The notes under the pieces are model-generated. The model was not told the origin of the DNA and did not search any database. It saw only the letters and a program-made list of their open reading frames with translations. From contig JAQTWR010000154.1 of assembly GCA_028689195.1 (NCBI GenBank), positions 1 to 6,529 of the forward strand: a DNA stretch of 6,529 nucleotides, read 5' to 3'. Below are positions 1 to 6,480 of this stretch, piece after piece. A program made the translations under genes and the position numbers. Numbering within the stretch: position 1 is the stretch's first letter; each line of letters opens with the position of its first letter. The stretch is from Anaerolineales bacterium (GTDB taxonomy: Bacteria > Chloroflexota > Anaerolineae > Anaerolineales > Villigracilaceae).

Positions 1-403
1 CATCCATCATCGTCTCAGGACTCATCCACGGCGTAGCCCAATGAATCTGATACAGGTCCACTGATTCCGATCCCAGACGCTCCAAACTTCCCTTTAGCGC
101 GCGAGGGATCGCTCCCTTCATAAAACGCCAGGGCCAGGGAAAAAACTTGGTGGCAACCAACACAGGAGACTCGGTCTCTTTCAGAAACTTCCCCAATAAC
201 CGCTCGGAGTAACCCGAACCGTAAATTTCGGCGGTATCCACAAAGCGGACGCCGAGACTGAGCGAAATATCAAACGTCTCGCGGATTTCTTTGTCTGTAT
301 GCGTTTGCCCATATCCCCAAATCATGCGGTCTCCCCATTGCCATGCCCCCAGCCCCATTTCAACAGCGTGCAAAAAGCGCGTTTCATTACTGATTTCGGT
401 CAT
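1..403 (-). CDS. Aldo/keto reductase family oxidoreductase, N-terminal part (gene runs off the left edge)
   Basis: The minus strand is open from an ATG at 403-401 to the window edge, giving 134 complete codons with no stop. The protein is a predicted NAD(P)H-dependent carbonyl reductase of the cytoplasmic aldo/keto reductase (TIM-barrel) superfamily. The family's catalytic tetrad is complete: Asp56 and Tyr61 in FVDTAEIYGSGYSE, Lys86 in VATKF, and His121 in LYQIHW. The early GLGAWQWGD segment matches the usual first barrel strand. The start is supported by AGGAGA at 413-408, four bases before the ATG. About half the usual length (roughly 310-330 residues) is visible, and the C-terminal cofactor-binding part is outside the window. 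The gene is divergent from rnc and shows no functional link to it. Substrate cannot be predicted. Family assignment is firm; the exact subfamily is not. Confidence 0.93.
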   Translation of the reverse strand, partial: MTEISNETRFLHAVEMGLGAWQWGDRMIWGYGQTHTDKEIRETFDISLSLGVRFVDTAEIYGSGYSERLLGKFLKETESPVLVATKFFPWPWRFMKGAIPRALKGSLERLGSESVDLYQIHWATPWMSPETMMD

Positions 404-424
404 AGCGTCTCCTGAATTCCCCCG

Positions 425-469
425 ATTTTATCTTAAAAAATCGCTTTCCCTTAAAATTCAGGTTACAAT
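425..469. promoter_or_regulatory. Possible divergent promoter boxes between the aldo/keto reductase gene and rnc
   Basis: This is the AT-rich core of the 404-602 gap between two divergent genes. On the plus strand TACAAT at 464-469 matches a sigma-70 -10 box at five of six positions. On the minus strand TAAAAT at 430-425 also matches five of six and would give a short leader for the reductase gene. Neither has a convincing -35 box at 16-18 nt (best matches are about three of six). A promoter is expected here from gene orientation, but these exact boxes are tentative. Confidence 0.3.
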
Positions 470-527
470 TCAGCCCGTTCGATTTTTAACATGGCGTCGC
501 ATTCATTTATGCCGCGCCGCAATATTT

Positions 528-602
528 GGAACTGATGGAACGCGAGACCCTCTCCCAGAAGTGGCGGGGTTTGGCGCTCCCTGAGTTCCGGGAGGTTTCC
601 CC
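528..602 (+). promoter_or_regulatory. Foldable 5' leader of rnc with its Shine-Dalgarno in a small hairpin
   Basis: The leader can pair GGAACT (528-533) with AGTTCC (584-589), enclosing a weaker ACCC (547-550) / GGGT (567-570) stem. Directly after it, GGGA (590-593) can pair with TCCC (598-601), placing part of the Shine-Dalgarno GGAGG (591-595) in the stem and loop. GGAGG is seven bases from the rnc ATG at 603 and fixes that start. In E. coli, RNase III represses itself by cutting a hairpin in its own leader. A similar role here is inference, and the stems are short. Confidence 0.4.
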
Positions 603-1316
603 ATGTCCAACCCAAACGCTCGGGATGTCGAATCCGCACAAGACCTGAGCCGCAGATTAGGATTGTCCTTTTCCAACCTCGCCCTGCTCGTGCGAGCCTT
701 GACCCATCGCTCGTTTGTCAACGAATACTCGCAGGCGGTCGAAGATAACGAACGCCTTGAATTTCTTGGCGACGCCGTTTTAGATTTCATTGTCGGCGCG
801 TGGGTTTATAACCGCTTTCCCGAAATGCCCGAGGGCGTTCTGACCAAGATTCGTTCCGCGCTGGTGAGAAACGATCACCTTGCGAAGTTTGCCCGTAAAC
901 TCGATTTAGGACGCGCGCTGCGACTCGGGCGCGGAGAATCCGCTTCGGGCGGGAAGAATCGCGACAACCTGCTAGGTTCCGCCTTCGAGGCTCTGATTGG
1001 CGCAATCTATCTCGACGCGGGACTCGGTGCGGTAAACGACTTCGTCAACCCCATGCTCGAAGAATTGCGCGAGTCCATCATCCATGAAATGCACGATCAT
1101 AAAAGCGAGTTGCAGGAATGGACGCAAGGACAGAAACTCGGCTCTCCGCGTTACCGCGTAGTTGGCGTTGCAGGACCCGATCACGCCGTCGTCTTTGAAA
1201 TGGTTGTGGAAGTTCTGGGCGAAATCAAAGGACGCGGCTCAGGCTCCAGCAAAAGCGCCGCCGAACACGCCGCCGCCCACGATGCGCTCAAAAATCTGGG
1301 ATTGATAGATAACTAA
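603..1316 (+). CDS. rnc: Ribonuclease III
   Basis: RNase III is the cytoplasmic endonuclease that cuts double-stranded RNA, for example in rRNA precursor maturation and mRNA turnover, and acts as a Mg2+-dependent homodimer. At 237 residues the length is normal. The nuclease domain (about 12-160) contains the family signature NERLEFLGD at 49-57, with Glu53 and Asp57 matching E. coli Glu41 and Asp45. The second motif, LLGSAFEALIGAIYLDAG (123-140), keeps the essential Glu129 (E. coli Glu117). Ser126 stands where E. coli has metal-binding Asp114. The double-stranded RNA-binding domain (about 166-235) has DHKSELQEWTQ and the GSGSSKSAAEHAAA lysine/alanine helix motif. The ATG at 603 is chosen for its GGAGG seven bases upstream. 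smc follows after 75 nt on the same strand, a common bacterial arrangement. The enzyme is probably active; the Ser126 substitution is the only oddity. Confidence 0.97.
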   Translation: MSNPNARDVESAQDLSRRLGLSFSNLALLVRALTHRSFVNEYSQAVEDNERLEFLGDAVLDFIVGAWVYNRFPEMPEGVLTKIRSALVRNDHLAKFARKLDLGRALRLGRGESASGGKNRDNLLGSAFEALIGAIYLDAGLGAVNDFVNPMLEELRESIIHEMHDHKSELQEWTQGQKLGSPRYRVVGVAGPDHAVVFEMVVEVLGEIKGRGSGSSKSAAEHAAAHDALKNLGLIDN

Positions 1317-1330
1317 AGACTGGATAAATA

Positions 1331-1385
1331 GTCAATCAGTTATTTACCAATTATCACTTACCAATCTCTAGTCATCTAATCTCTT
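1331..1385. repeat. Degenerate 7-nt tandem repeat array in the rnc-smc gap
   Basis: The gap reads in 7-nt steps. From 1346 the units are ACCAATT, ATCACTT, ACCAATC, TCTAGTC and ATCTAAT, where A at position 4 and T at position 6 recur in four of five units. GTCAATC at 1331-1337 looks like an earlier unit out of phase by one base. TTACCAA occurs exactly twice, at 1344-1350 and 1358-1364, 14 nt apart. The array ends a few bases before the smc start codon. It resembles the short tandem heptamer repeats known from intergenic DNA of cyanobacteria and some other bacteria. No function can be assigned. Confidence 0.5.
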
Positions 1386-1391
1386 ACCCTC

Positions 1392-4300
1392 ATGCCTCTC
1401 CGCCTAAAATCACTCGAACTGCAAGGTTACAAAACATTCGCTTCGCGCACCGTTTTTGAATTCGCAAGCGGAATTACCGCCATTGTCGGACCTAACGGCT
1501 CCGGCAAATCGAATATTGCCGATTCCCTTCGCTGGGTTTTGGGCGAGCAATCTTACACGCTACTGCGCGGCAAAAAAACCGAAGACATGATCTTCTCTGG
1601 TTCGGAGCATCGCGCGCGTTCGGGTATGGCGCAAGCCACCATCACTTTCGACAACAGCGAGCAATGGCTTCCCGTTGATTTTTCCGAAGTGGCGCTGGCG
1701 CGCACCGCGCACCGCGACGGGCATAACGAATATCTCATCAACGCGCAGCAAGTGCGTTTGCGCGAGATGAACGAACTGCTCGCGCAGGCGGGTTTGAGCG
1801 AGCGCACTTACACCATTCTCGGTCAGGGTTTGGTGGACGCTTCGCTCGCGCTCAAAGCCGACGACCGCCGCCGCTTGTTTGAAGAAGCCGCGGGCGTGGG
1901 ACTCTATCGCGCGCGCCGCGACGACGCGCTAAAACGATTGGACAACACCGCGCGAAATCTCGAGCGCGTCCTCGATATTATGGCGGAACTCGAACCGCGC
2001 ATCCGCAGTTTGGAGCGGCAGGCAAAACGCGCCATTGATTTCGCCCGCGCGCAAGCGGATATGAAACTCATCCTGCGCGAGTGGTACGGCTATCATTGGC
2101 ATCGCTCGCAGCGCGATTTGACCGACGTCCGCGAGACGGTACGCGCGCAGGATTTGCGCGTGCAAGATGCGCGCGTGGCGCACGAAAAGACGCAGGCGGA
2201 ATATTCCGCTTTCCGCGAGCGGCTCTCGGGTTTGCGCGCGCAATTAAATAATTGGCATCGTCAATCCGCCGAGTTGCACAACCAGCGTGAATCCATCAGC
2301 AGGGAGCTCGCGGTTCTCGAAGAACGCCGCCGCGCATTGACCAATACGCAAGCGTCCATCCTTTCGGATCAGGAACGCGCGATGGACGAACTCCACCTCG
2401 CCAACGACCGCTTCCACGAATCGGAGCAGGATATTGCCCGCATTCAAAGCGAATATGAAGACGCGAAAAATCAACTTATCAACGCGCAAAATTCTTTGCA
2501 ATCCCGCCAGTCGGACCGCGCCGCGCTGGAAGAACAACTCGCGCAGGTTCGCAATCAAATCGAGAGTTTGAGTCAACAGCGCGCCGAGAATAGCGCGCGT
2601 TTGGACGAATTGAAGTCGCGCATCGAAGCGCAAAATCAAAAAATAGAACAAACGAAAGCGTCCATTGCAAACGGCGAGATCGTTTCGGCAAAGGCGAAGG
2701 CGCAATACGAATCTGCGAAGAAGGCGCGCGAAGAAGCGCAGTCCGCTTTGCAGGAAGCCGAAGAAAAATCTGTTTCGCGGAAAAACGAATTTGATTCCAT
2801 CGAGCGCGAACGCCGCGCCGCGCTGGAAGAGCGCACAAAACACGAAGCGGATCATTCGCGTTTGAAGGCGCAGCTCGAAGTGCTGGAGCAATCCGAGCAA
2901 TCTCTGGCGGGTTATGCCGAAGGCGCGCGTTATCTTTTGGACGCGGCGCGCCAATCGAAACTCACCGCGCGCGGAGCGTTGAGCGCCGCGCTGGACGTTC
3001 CCGCCGAACTTGAAACCGCAATCGCCGCCGCGCTGGGCGATACGCTCGACGCGGTTTTGCTCGACGCAAATCAACTTGAAGACGCGCTGCTTTTGCTTGA
3101 ATCAAACGATGCGGGGCGCGCAGTTTTGTTGCCCGTCATTCAAACCTCGGAGGTTTTCAAAACCTCCGAGGTTTCAAGCGATGGATTGCTTGGAATTGCT
3201 TCTGAACTGGTTAACTCATCTGACGAATTGCGCGGCGCGGTGCGTTTGATGTTGGGTCAAACGTTAATTGCCCGCGATAGAAAATCCGCGCGCGAGTTGA
3301 TTCACAGTCTGCCGCTTCACGCGCGCGTAGTGACCCTGCGCGGAGAAGTGTTTCGCGGCGATGGCTTGGTCATTGCGGGCAAGACCGCCGCGTCGTCTGC
3401 GTTGAGCCGTCCGCGCCGCAGACGCGAATTGGATTCTGCAATGGGCGAAGTTCTTGCGCGATTGACTCAATCCAACGATTCTGTCGAACGTTTGTCGAAT
3501 CAATTTGTCGAGGCGCAGCGCGCGCTGCTGCATGCTGAGACGGATGCGCGCGAAACCCGCGTGCGCTTGGGAGAAATTCAGGAAACCGAGCAGCAAGCCG
3601 GCTTAGAGTCTGAAGCGGCGCAGCGTCAACTTGAATGGCAGAAAAATCAATTGGCGCAGTTGGAAATCGAGGCGCAGGATTCTTTTTCCATCCAACAAAA
3701 AATTGCAGAGGCGCAATCTGAAGTCGAGAATCATTCCGCCGAGACACAATCGCGGGCGAAGGATGTATCTGCAAAATTGCTCGAACTTGCCGCCGACGAA
3801 TTGCTGGAACAGGTTTCGTATTGGAGCACGCGGGTTGCGGTTGCCGAACAAAGCGTGACGGGAACGCAGGCGAAGAAAGAGGAGCGCACAAGCGAAATCG
3901 CGCGACTCGATTCGCGCCGCGTAGAACTGACTTCGCGCCTGCAGGAAATTGAAAATTCGCTGAATGGCTTGGATCATGAAAAGACGCGCTTGCGCGAAAA
4001 CGAAAGCGGCTTGCATGTAAAAATCGAAGAAATGCGCGTGCTGATCGAACCTGCCGAAAAAGATTTGGAAATGGCAGAGCAGGAAGAAACCCGCTTGCAG
4101 GAATCGGAAGCGAACGCGCAAAGGATATTTGCGAACGCCGAGCGTTCTTACGGTCAGGTGCAGTTGGAGCAGACGCGCAAACAGGAAGCGTTGGAGAACC
4201 TGCGCCAGAAGATCACCGATGATTTTGGGTTGGTGATGTTCGATTACGCGGCGGATGTTTCGGGACCTGTGCCGCTGCCTTTAGACGGCATGGTGGAGCA

Positions 4301-4997
4301 ATTGCCCATTGTGACCGAACTCGCGCCTGAAATCGAAGAACAGTTGAATCATCACCGCGCGCAGATCCGCCGCATGGGACCGATCAATCCCGACGCGAAG
4401 ACCGAATATGATCAGGAAAAAGAACGTTACGAATTTATGAAGACTCAGGTTGAGGATTTGAAGAAAGCCGAAGCGGACTTGAAACAGGTCGTCGCCGAGT
4501 TGGATGAAATTACAATCAAAGAATTTTCGCGCACGTTCGACGCCGTGGATAAACAGTTCCGCGAGACTTTTGTGCGTTTGTTTGGCGGCGGCTCCGCGCG
4601 GCTGGCGTTGACCGATCCTGAAAACTTGGTGACAACGGGAATTGAGATCGAAGCGCGTTTGCCCGGTCGCCGCGAGCAGGGACTTTGCATGCTTTCTGGC
4701 GGCGAGAGAAGCCGGACCGCGATTGCGTTGGTTTTTGCGCTGCTGAAAGTTTCGCCTACGCCCGTTTGCGTAATGGATGAAGTAGACGCGATGTTGGATG
4801 AAGCCAACGTGGGGCGCTTCCGCGATTTGTTGATTGACCTGAGCAAGGATACGCAGTTCATCATCATCACGCACAATCGCAATACCGTTCAAGCCGCTGA
4901 CGTTATCTACGGCGTGACGATGGGGCGCGATTCGGCGAGTCAAATCATCAGCCTGCGGCTCGATCAAGTAACCGATGATATGTTGAAGCGGGGGTAA
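1392..4997 (+). CDS. smc: Chromosome partition/condensation protein SMC
   Basis: This is the bacterial condensin ATPase, which dimerises, works with ScpA and ScpB, and extrudes and organises chromosomal DNA. At 1201 residues it is full length. The N-terminal ATPase half (1 to about 170) has Walker A GPNGSGKS at 33-40, the LRGKK segment at 58-62 and ILGQGLVDASLALK at 142-155. Long coiled-coil arms (about 170-505 and 675-1050) flank the hinge (about 506-665), where glycines 651, 656, 658 and 663 mark the dimer-interface region. The C-terminal half has signature LSGGE at 1101-1105, Walker B VCVMDEVDA at 1125-1133 with catalytic Glu1130, D-loop LDEAN at 1135-1139 and His1161. The start is fixed by the family-typical LKSLELQGYKTFA opening, yet no Shine-Dalgarno is visible upstream. 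Arg1108 follows the signature where Leu is usual. A 33-nt palindrome encodes hinge residues 584-595. Downstream is a bidirectional terminator; ftsY, often the next gene, is absent. Confidence 0.98.
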   Translation: MPLRLKSLELQGYKTFASRTVFEFASGITAIVGPNGSGKSNIADSLRWVLGEQSYTLLRGKKTEDMIFSGSEHRARSGMAQATITFDNSEQWLPVDFSEVALARTAHRDGHNEYLINAQQVRLREMNELLAQAGLSERTYTILGQGLVDASLALKADDRRRLFEEAAGVGLYRARRDDALKRLDNTARNLERVLDIMAELEPRIRSLERQAKRAIDFARAQADMKLILREWYGYHWHRSQRDLTDVRETVRAQDLRVQDARVAHEKTQAEYSAFRERLSGLRAQLNNWHRQSAELHNQRESISRELAVLEERRRALTNTQASILSDQERAMDELHLANDRFHESEQDIARIQSEYEDAKNQLINAQNSLQSRQSDRAALEEQLAQVRNQIESLSQQRAENSARLDELKSRIEAQNQKIEQTKASIANGEIVSAKAKAQYESAKKAREEAQSALQEAEEKSVSRKNEFDSIERERRAALEERTKHEADHSRLKAQLEVLEQSEQSLAGYAEGARYLLDAARQSKLTARGALSAALDVPAELETAIAAALGDTLDAVLLDANQLEDALLLLESNDAGRAVLLPVIQTSEVFKTSEVSSDGLLGIASELVNSSDELRGAVRLMLGQTLIARDRKSARELIHSLPLHARVVTLRGEVFRGDGLVIAGKTAASSALSRPRRRRELDSAMGEVLARLTQSNDSVERLSNQFVEAQRALLHAETDARETRVRLGEIQETEQQAGLESEAAQRQLEWQKNQLAQLEIEAQDSFSIQQKIAEAQSEVENHSAETQSRAKDVSAKLLELAADELLEQVSYWSTRVAVAEQSVTGTQAKKEERTSEIARLDSRRVELTSRLQEIENSLNGLDHEKTRLRENESGLHVKIEEMRVLIEPAEKDLEMAEQEETRLQESEANAQRIFANAERSYGQVQLEQTRKQEALENLRQKITDDFGLVMFDYAADVSGPVPLPLDGMVEQLPIVTELAPEIEEQLNHHRAQIRRMGPINPDAKTEYDQEKERYEFMKTQVEDLKKAEADLKQVVAELDEITIKEFSRTFDAVDKQFRETFVRLFGGGSARLALTDPENLVTTGIEIEARLPGRREQGLCMLSGGERSRTAIALVFALLKVSPTPVCVMDEVDAMLDEANVGRFRDLLIDLSKDTQFIIITHNRNTVQAADVIYGVTMGRDSASQIISLRLDQVTDDMLKRG
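3142..3174. repeat. Perfect 33-nt palindrome embedded in frame in the smc hinge
   Basis: The 16-nt arm AAACCTCGGAGGTTTT (3142-3157) is followed by one C and then by its exact reverse complement (3159-3174). Each arm is itself nearly self-complementary: AACCTC and GAGGTT around a single G, and the mirror image around a C. The element is 11 codons long. Read in the smc frame it covers residues 584-595 and encodes TSEV-FK-TSEV. By chance alone a perfect 16-bp hairpin is not expected in a window this size. Its form resembles small palindromic repeats that insert in frame into genes, as described for Rickettsia palindromic elements. No second copy is seen in this window. Confidence 0.85.
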
Positions 4998-5004
4998 AAG
5001 ATAA

Positions 5005-5032
5005 GGATGAAGGATGAATTATGAAGGATGAA
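5005..5032. repeat. Four-unit GGATGAA heptamer tandem repeat after smc
   Basis: Immediately after the smc stop codon there are four contiguous 7-nt units: GGATGAA, GGATGAA, TTATGAA, GGATGAA. Three are identical and one differs at two positions. The array runs into the A-run of the terminator stem at 5031. The 7-nt period is the same as in the rnc-smc gap but the unit sequence differs. No coding role is apparent: the units lie between the smc stop and the terminator. Confidence 0.8.
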
Positions 5033-5064
5033 AAAACTCTTCTCATTTCGAGAAGAGTTTTTTT
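5031..5064. terminator. Bidirectional intrinsic terminator between smc and the isomerase gene
   Basis: CTCTTCTC (5037-5044) pairs perfectly with GAGAAGAG (5050-5057) around a five-base ATTTC loop. Six A residues (5031-5036) precede the stem and seven T residues (5058-5064) follow it, extending possible pairing to 14 bp. Read on the plus strand the T-run ends smc transcripts. Read on the minus strand the A-run becomes a U-run that ends isomerase transcripts, whose stop codon is at 5088-5086. The site lies between convergent genes, where a shared terminator is expected. Confidence 0.92.
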
Positions 5065-5085
5065 GATTTTGTTACTTAATGCCTA

Positions 5086-6456
5086 TTACGGTTTTACAGT
5101 GGGCGTTTCAGTCGCGTTCTTTTGTTCGGCTACGGCGGTTAACTGTTGATTCGCCGCGTCGGTTGCAATGGTGATGAAGTTCGGCTCGCTGGGAACGCGC
5201 GTTTTCCACAGGTCGTAAATGGTTACGCTGTAATTTTCTTTGGCGGCTGTGAGCCAATCTGTGAAGGCGGTATCAAGCGCGGCTTGATACTCGTCGGCGT
5301 TGAGCGGGCGATTCTGCTTGGCGATCAATTGGATGATGTGGAATCCATATTGGCTTTTGACGGGCGTTGTGGTGAAATCGCCTGGTTTCGTCAAAGCGAA
5401 CGCGGCGGTTTCAAACTCGGGAACCATCATGCCTTTTCCAAACCAGCCGAGGTCTCCGCCATTTGCTCCCGAGCCAGTATCTGCGGAAAGTTCTTTTGCG
5501 AGCGTCGCAAAGTCTTCGCCTTTCTTCACGCGCTCGACGATACTTTTTGCGGTCGCTTCGTCTGAGACGAGAATATGGCGCGCCCAAATCTGTTCGTTGG
5601 AGCGGGCGACGTTGGCGGTCACTGCGGCTTTGAGTTTTTCCTGCAGTATCTGCGTCTCGAAGAAGGACGTGTAAATGGTTTTCGAGAATCCAAGTTGCAT
5701 CAATCTTTCCTGTGAAGATTGGAGTTCTTTCTCAAAACCAGATTTGGTATAGGGCGTGGCTGTCGGCTCTGGCGTAGCGGTGAACGCGGCGGTTGGCGTG
5801 AATTTCGGCGCGGGCGTCGCGGTGAACGCGGCTGTCGGTTCAAGCGTAGCGGTCGCTTCGGGCGCTGCCGTTGCGGGAAGCGGCGTGGGAGTGATCGTCA
5901 CGATTTTGAACGCTTCCGCGGGGATCGCGGGGGTGTTGAATTGAGTCGGCGTCACCGATGGGGTGGGCGTTCCGTTTGGGTAATAATCAAACGAGCCTTC
6001 TATCCGCGCTTGAATCTCCGCTTCGCTGGCGGTGATTCCGCGTTTTGCGGCTTCCTGTCGAATAACTTCGTCGTTGACCATTTGATCCAGTACAGATTGT
6101 CCCAGCGATTCGGAATTGTCTAACATTCCCTGAATTTGCTGCAATTCGTTGTTTACGTTCATGCCGAATTGTTCGTACTGTTTGTACAAGTTGAATTGTC
6201 CAAGCAGTTGCTGGCGTTGCAGCCGCACGCGGGCTTCGAAATCCCCCGCGAGGATTTTTGTCTCTCCCACTTTCGCGACGGGGCGCTTAAGTTGAAAGTA
6301 GTTGATGTCTAAATAGCCGTATGCAAGCAAAAGAATGACCGCCGCAAGAATGCCGATGAAGGCGTATAAAATAAATTGACTTTGCTTGCGTTCGCGTTCG
6401 AGTCGCGCCACGTGTTTCTTGTGCATGACAGGCTGTTTGCCTGATTCACTGGGCAT
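5086..6456 (-). CDS. Membrane-anchored parvulin-type peptidyl-prolyl cis-trans isomerase (SurA/PrsA-like foldase)
   Basis: The protein is predicted to isomerise Xaa-Pro bonds and help exported proteins fold on the outer face of the membrane. From the chosen start it has 456 residues. A basic cytoplasmic tail (R18, R21, R23, K24) precedes one membrane helix at about 27-48. There is no lipobox cysteine, so it is a membrane anchor, not a lipoprotein signal. A SurA-like helical chaperone region (about 58-155) is split from its continuation (about 239-287) by a Thr/Pro/Ala-rich linker at 159-237. The parvulin domain spans about 289-377: ARHILVSDE with His294, GGDLGWFGKGMMVPEFE at 333-349, and YGFHIIQL with His373. 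The ATG at 6456 is preferred because AAGGAG lies nine bases upstream. A start 16 codons earlier (6504) would lie inside a hairpin and has no such site. A short helical and Thr-rich tail ends the protein. The gene is convergent with smc. Confidence 0.93.
   Translation of the reverse strand: MPSESGKQPVMHKKHVARLERERKQSQFILYAFIGILAAVILLLAYGYLDINYFQLKRPVAKVGETKILAGDFEARVRLQRQQLLGQFNLYKQYEQFGMNVNNELQQIQGMLDNSESLGQSVLDQMVNDEVIRQEAAKRGITASEAEIQARIEGSFDYYPNGTPTPSVTPTQFNTPAIPAEAFKIVTITPTPLPATAAPEATATLEPTAAFTATPAPKFTPTAAFTATPEPTATPYTKSGFEKELQSSQERLMQLGFSKTIYTSFFETQILQEKLKAAVTANVARSNEQIWARHILVSDEATAKSIVERVKKGEDFATLAKELSADTGSGANGGDLGWFGKGMMVPEFETAAFALTKPGDFTTTPVKSQYGFHIIQLIAKQNRPLNADEYQAALDTAFTDWLTAAKENYSVTIYDLWKTRVPSEPNFITIATDAANQQLTAVAEQKNATETPTVKP
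5771..5838. repeat. In-frame imperfect direct repeat in the isomerase Thr/Pro linker
   Basis: Two 26-nt copies (5771-5796 and 5813-5838) are offset by 42 nt, or 14 codons, and differ at three positions. Each encodes the PTAAFTATP peptide on the minus strand, one followed by AP and the other by EP. This suggests that the low-complexity linker (5746-5982 overall) grew by local duplication. Such Thr/Pro spacers are common in exported proteins, where they act as flexible tethers. Confidence 0.75.
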
Positions 6457-6465
6457 GTTTTTTTG

Positions 6466-6471
6466 CTCCTT
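6466..6471 (-). promoter_or_regulatory. Shine-Dalgarno AAGGAG that sets the isomerase start
   Basis: On the minus strand AAGGAG is followed by nine bases (CAAAAAAAC) and then the ATG at 6456-6454. It is the only good ribosome binding site near the N-terminus. It argues for the 456-residue product over a 472-residue version beginning at 6504. Confidence 0.85.
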
Positions 6472-6480
6472 AACATAATT

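Noticed and set aside
491..535. A 14-codon reading frame (ATG to TGA) upstream of rnc as a leader peptide
   Set aside because: It has no Shine-Dalgarno and no regulatory codon run, and such a short frame is expected by chance.
291..584. A 97-codon open frame on the plus strand at the left
   Set aside because: Most of it is antisense to the aldo/keto reductase start region and the rest covers the rnc leader, with no recognisable domain.
2244..3074. A 276-codon open frame on the minus strand inside smc
   Set aside because: It lies wholly antisense to a clearly recognised SMC reading frame, its residue make-up (many Phe, Arg and Leu) mirrors antisense coiled-coil codons, and it matches no family I recognise.
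4281..4967. A 228-codon open frame on the minus strand over the SMC C-terminal half
   Set aside because: It is antisense to the conserved ABC signature and Walker B coding sequence and has no recognisable domain.
5270..5290. A 9-bp perfect inverted repeat (GTATCAAGC) with a 3-nt loop inside the isomerase gene
   Set aside because: It falls in ordinary coding sequence (YQAALDT). A repeat of this size is not unlikely by chance in a window of this length, and it lacks the nested symmetry of the smc element.
5719..6123. A 134-codon Gly/Arg-rich open frame on the plus strand
   Set aside because: It is the reverse reading of the Thr/Pro/Ala-rich linker of the isomerase; low-complexity codons leave the opposite strand free of stops.
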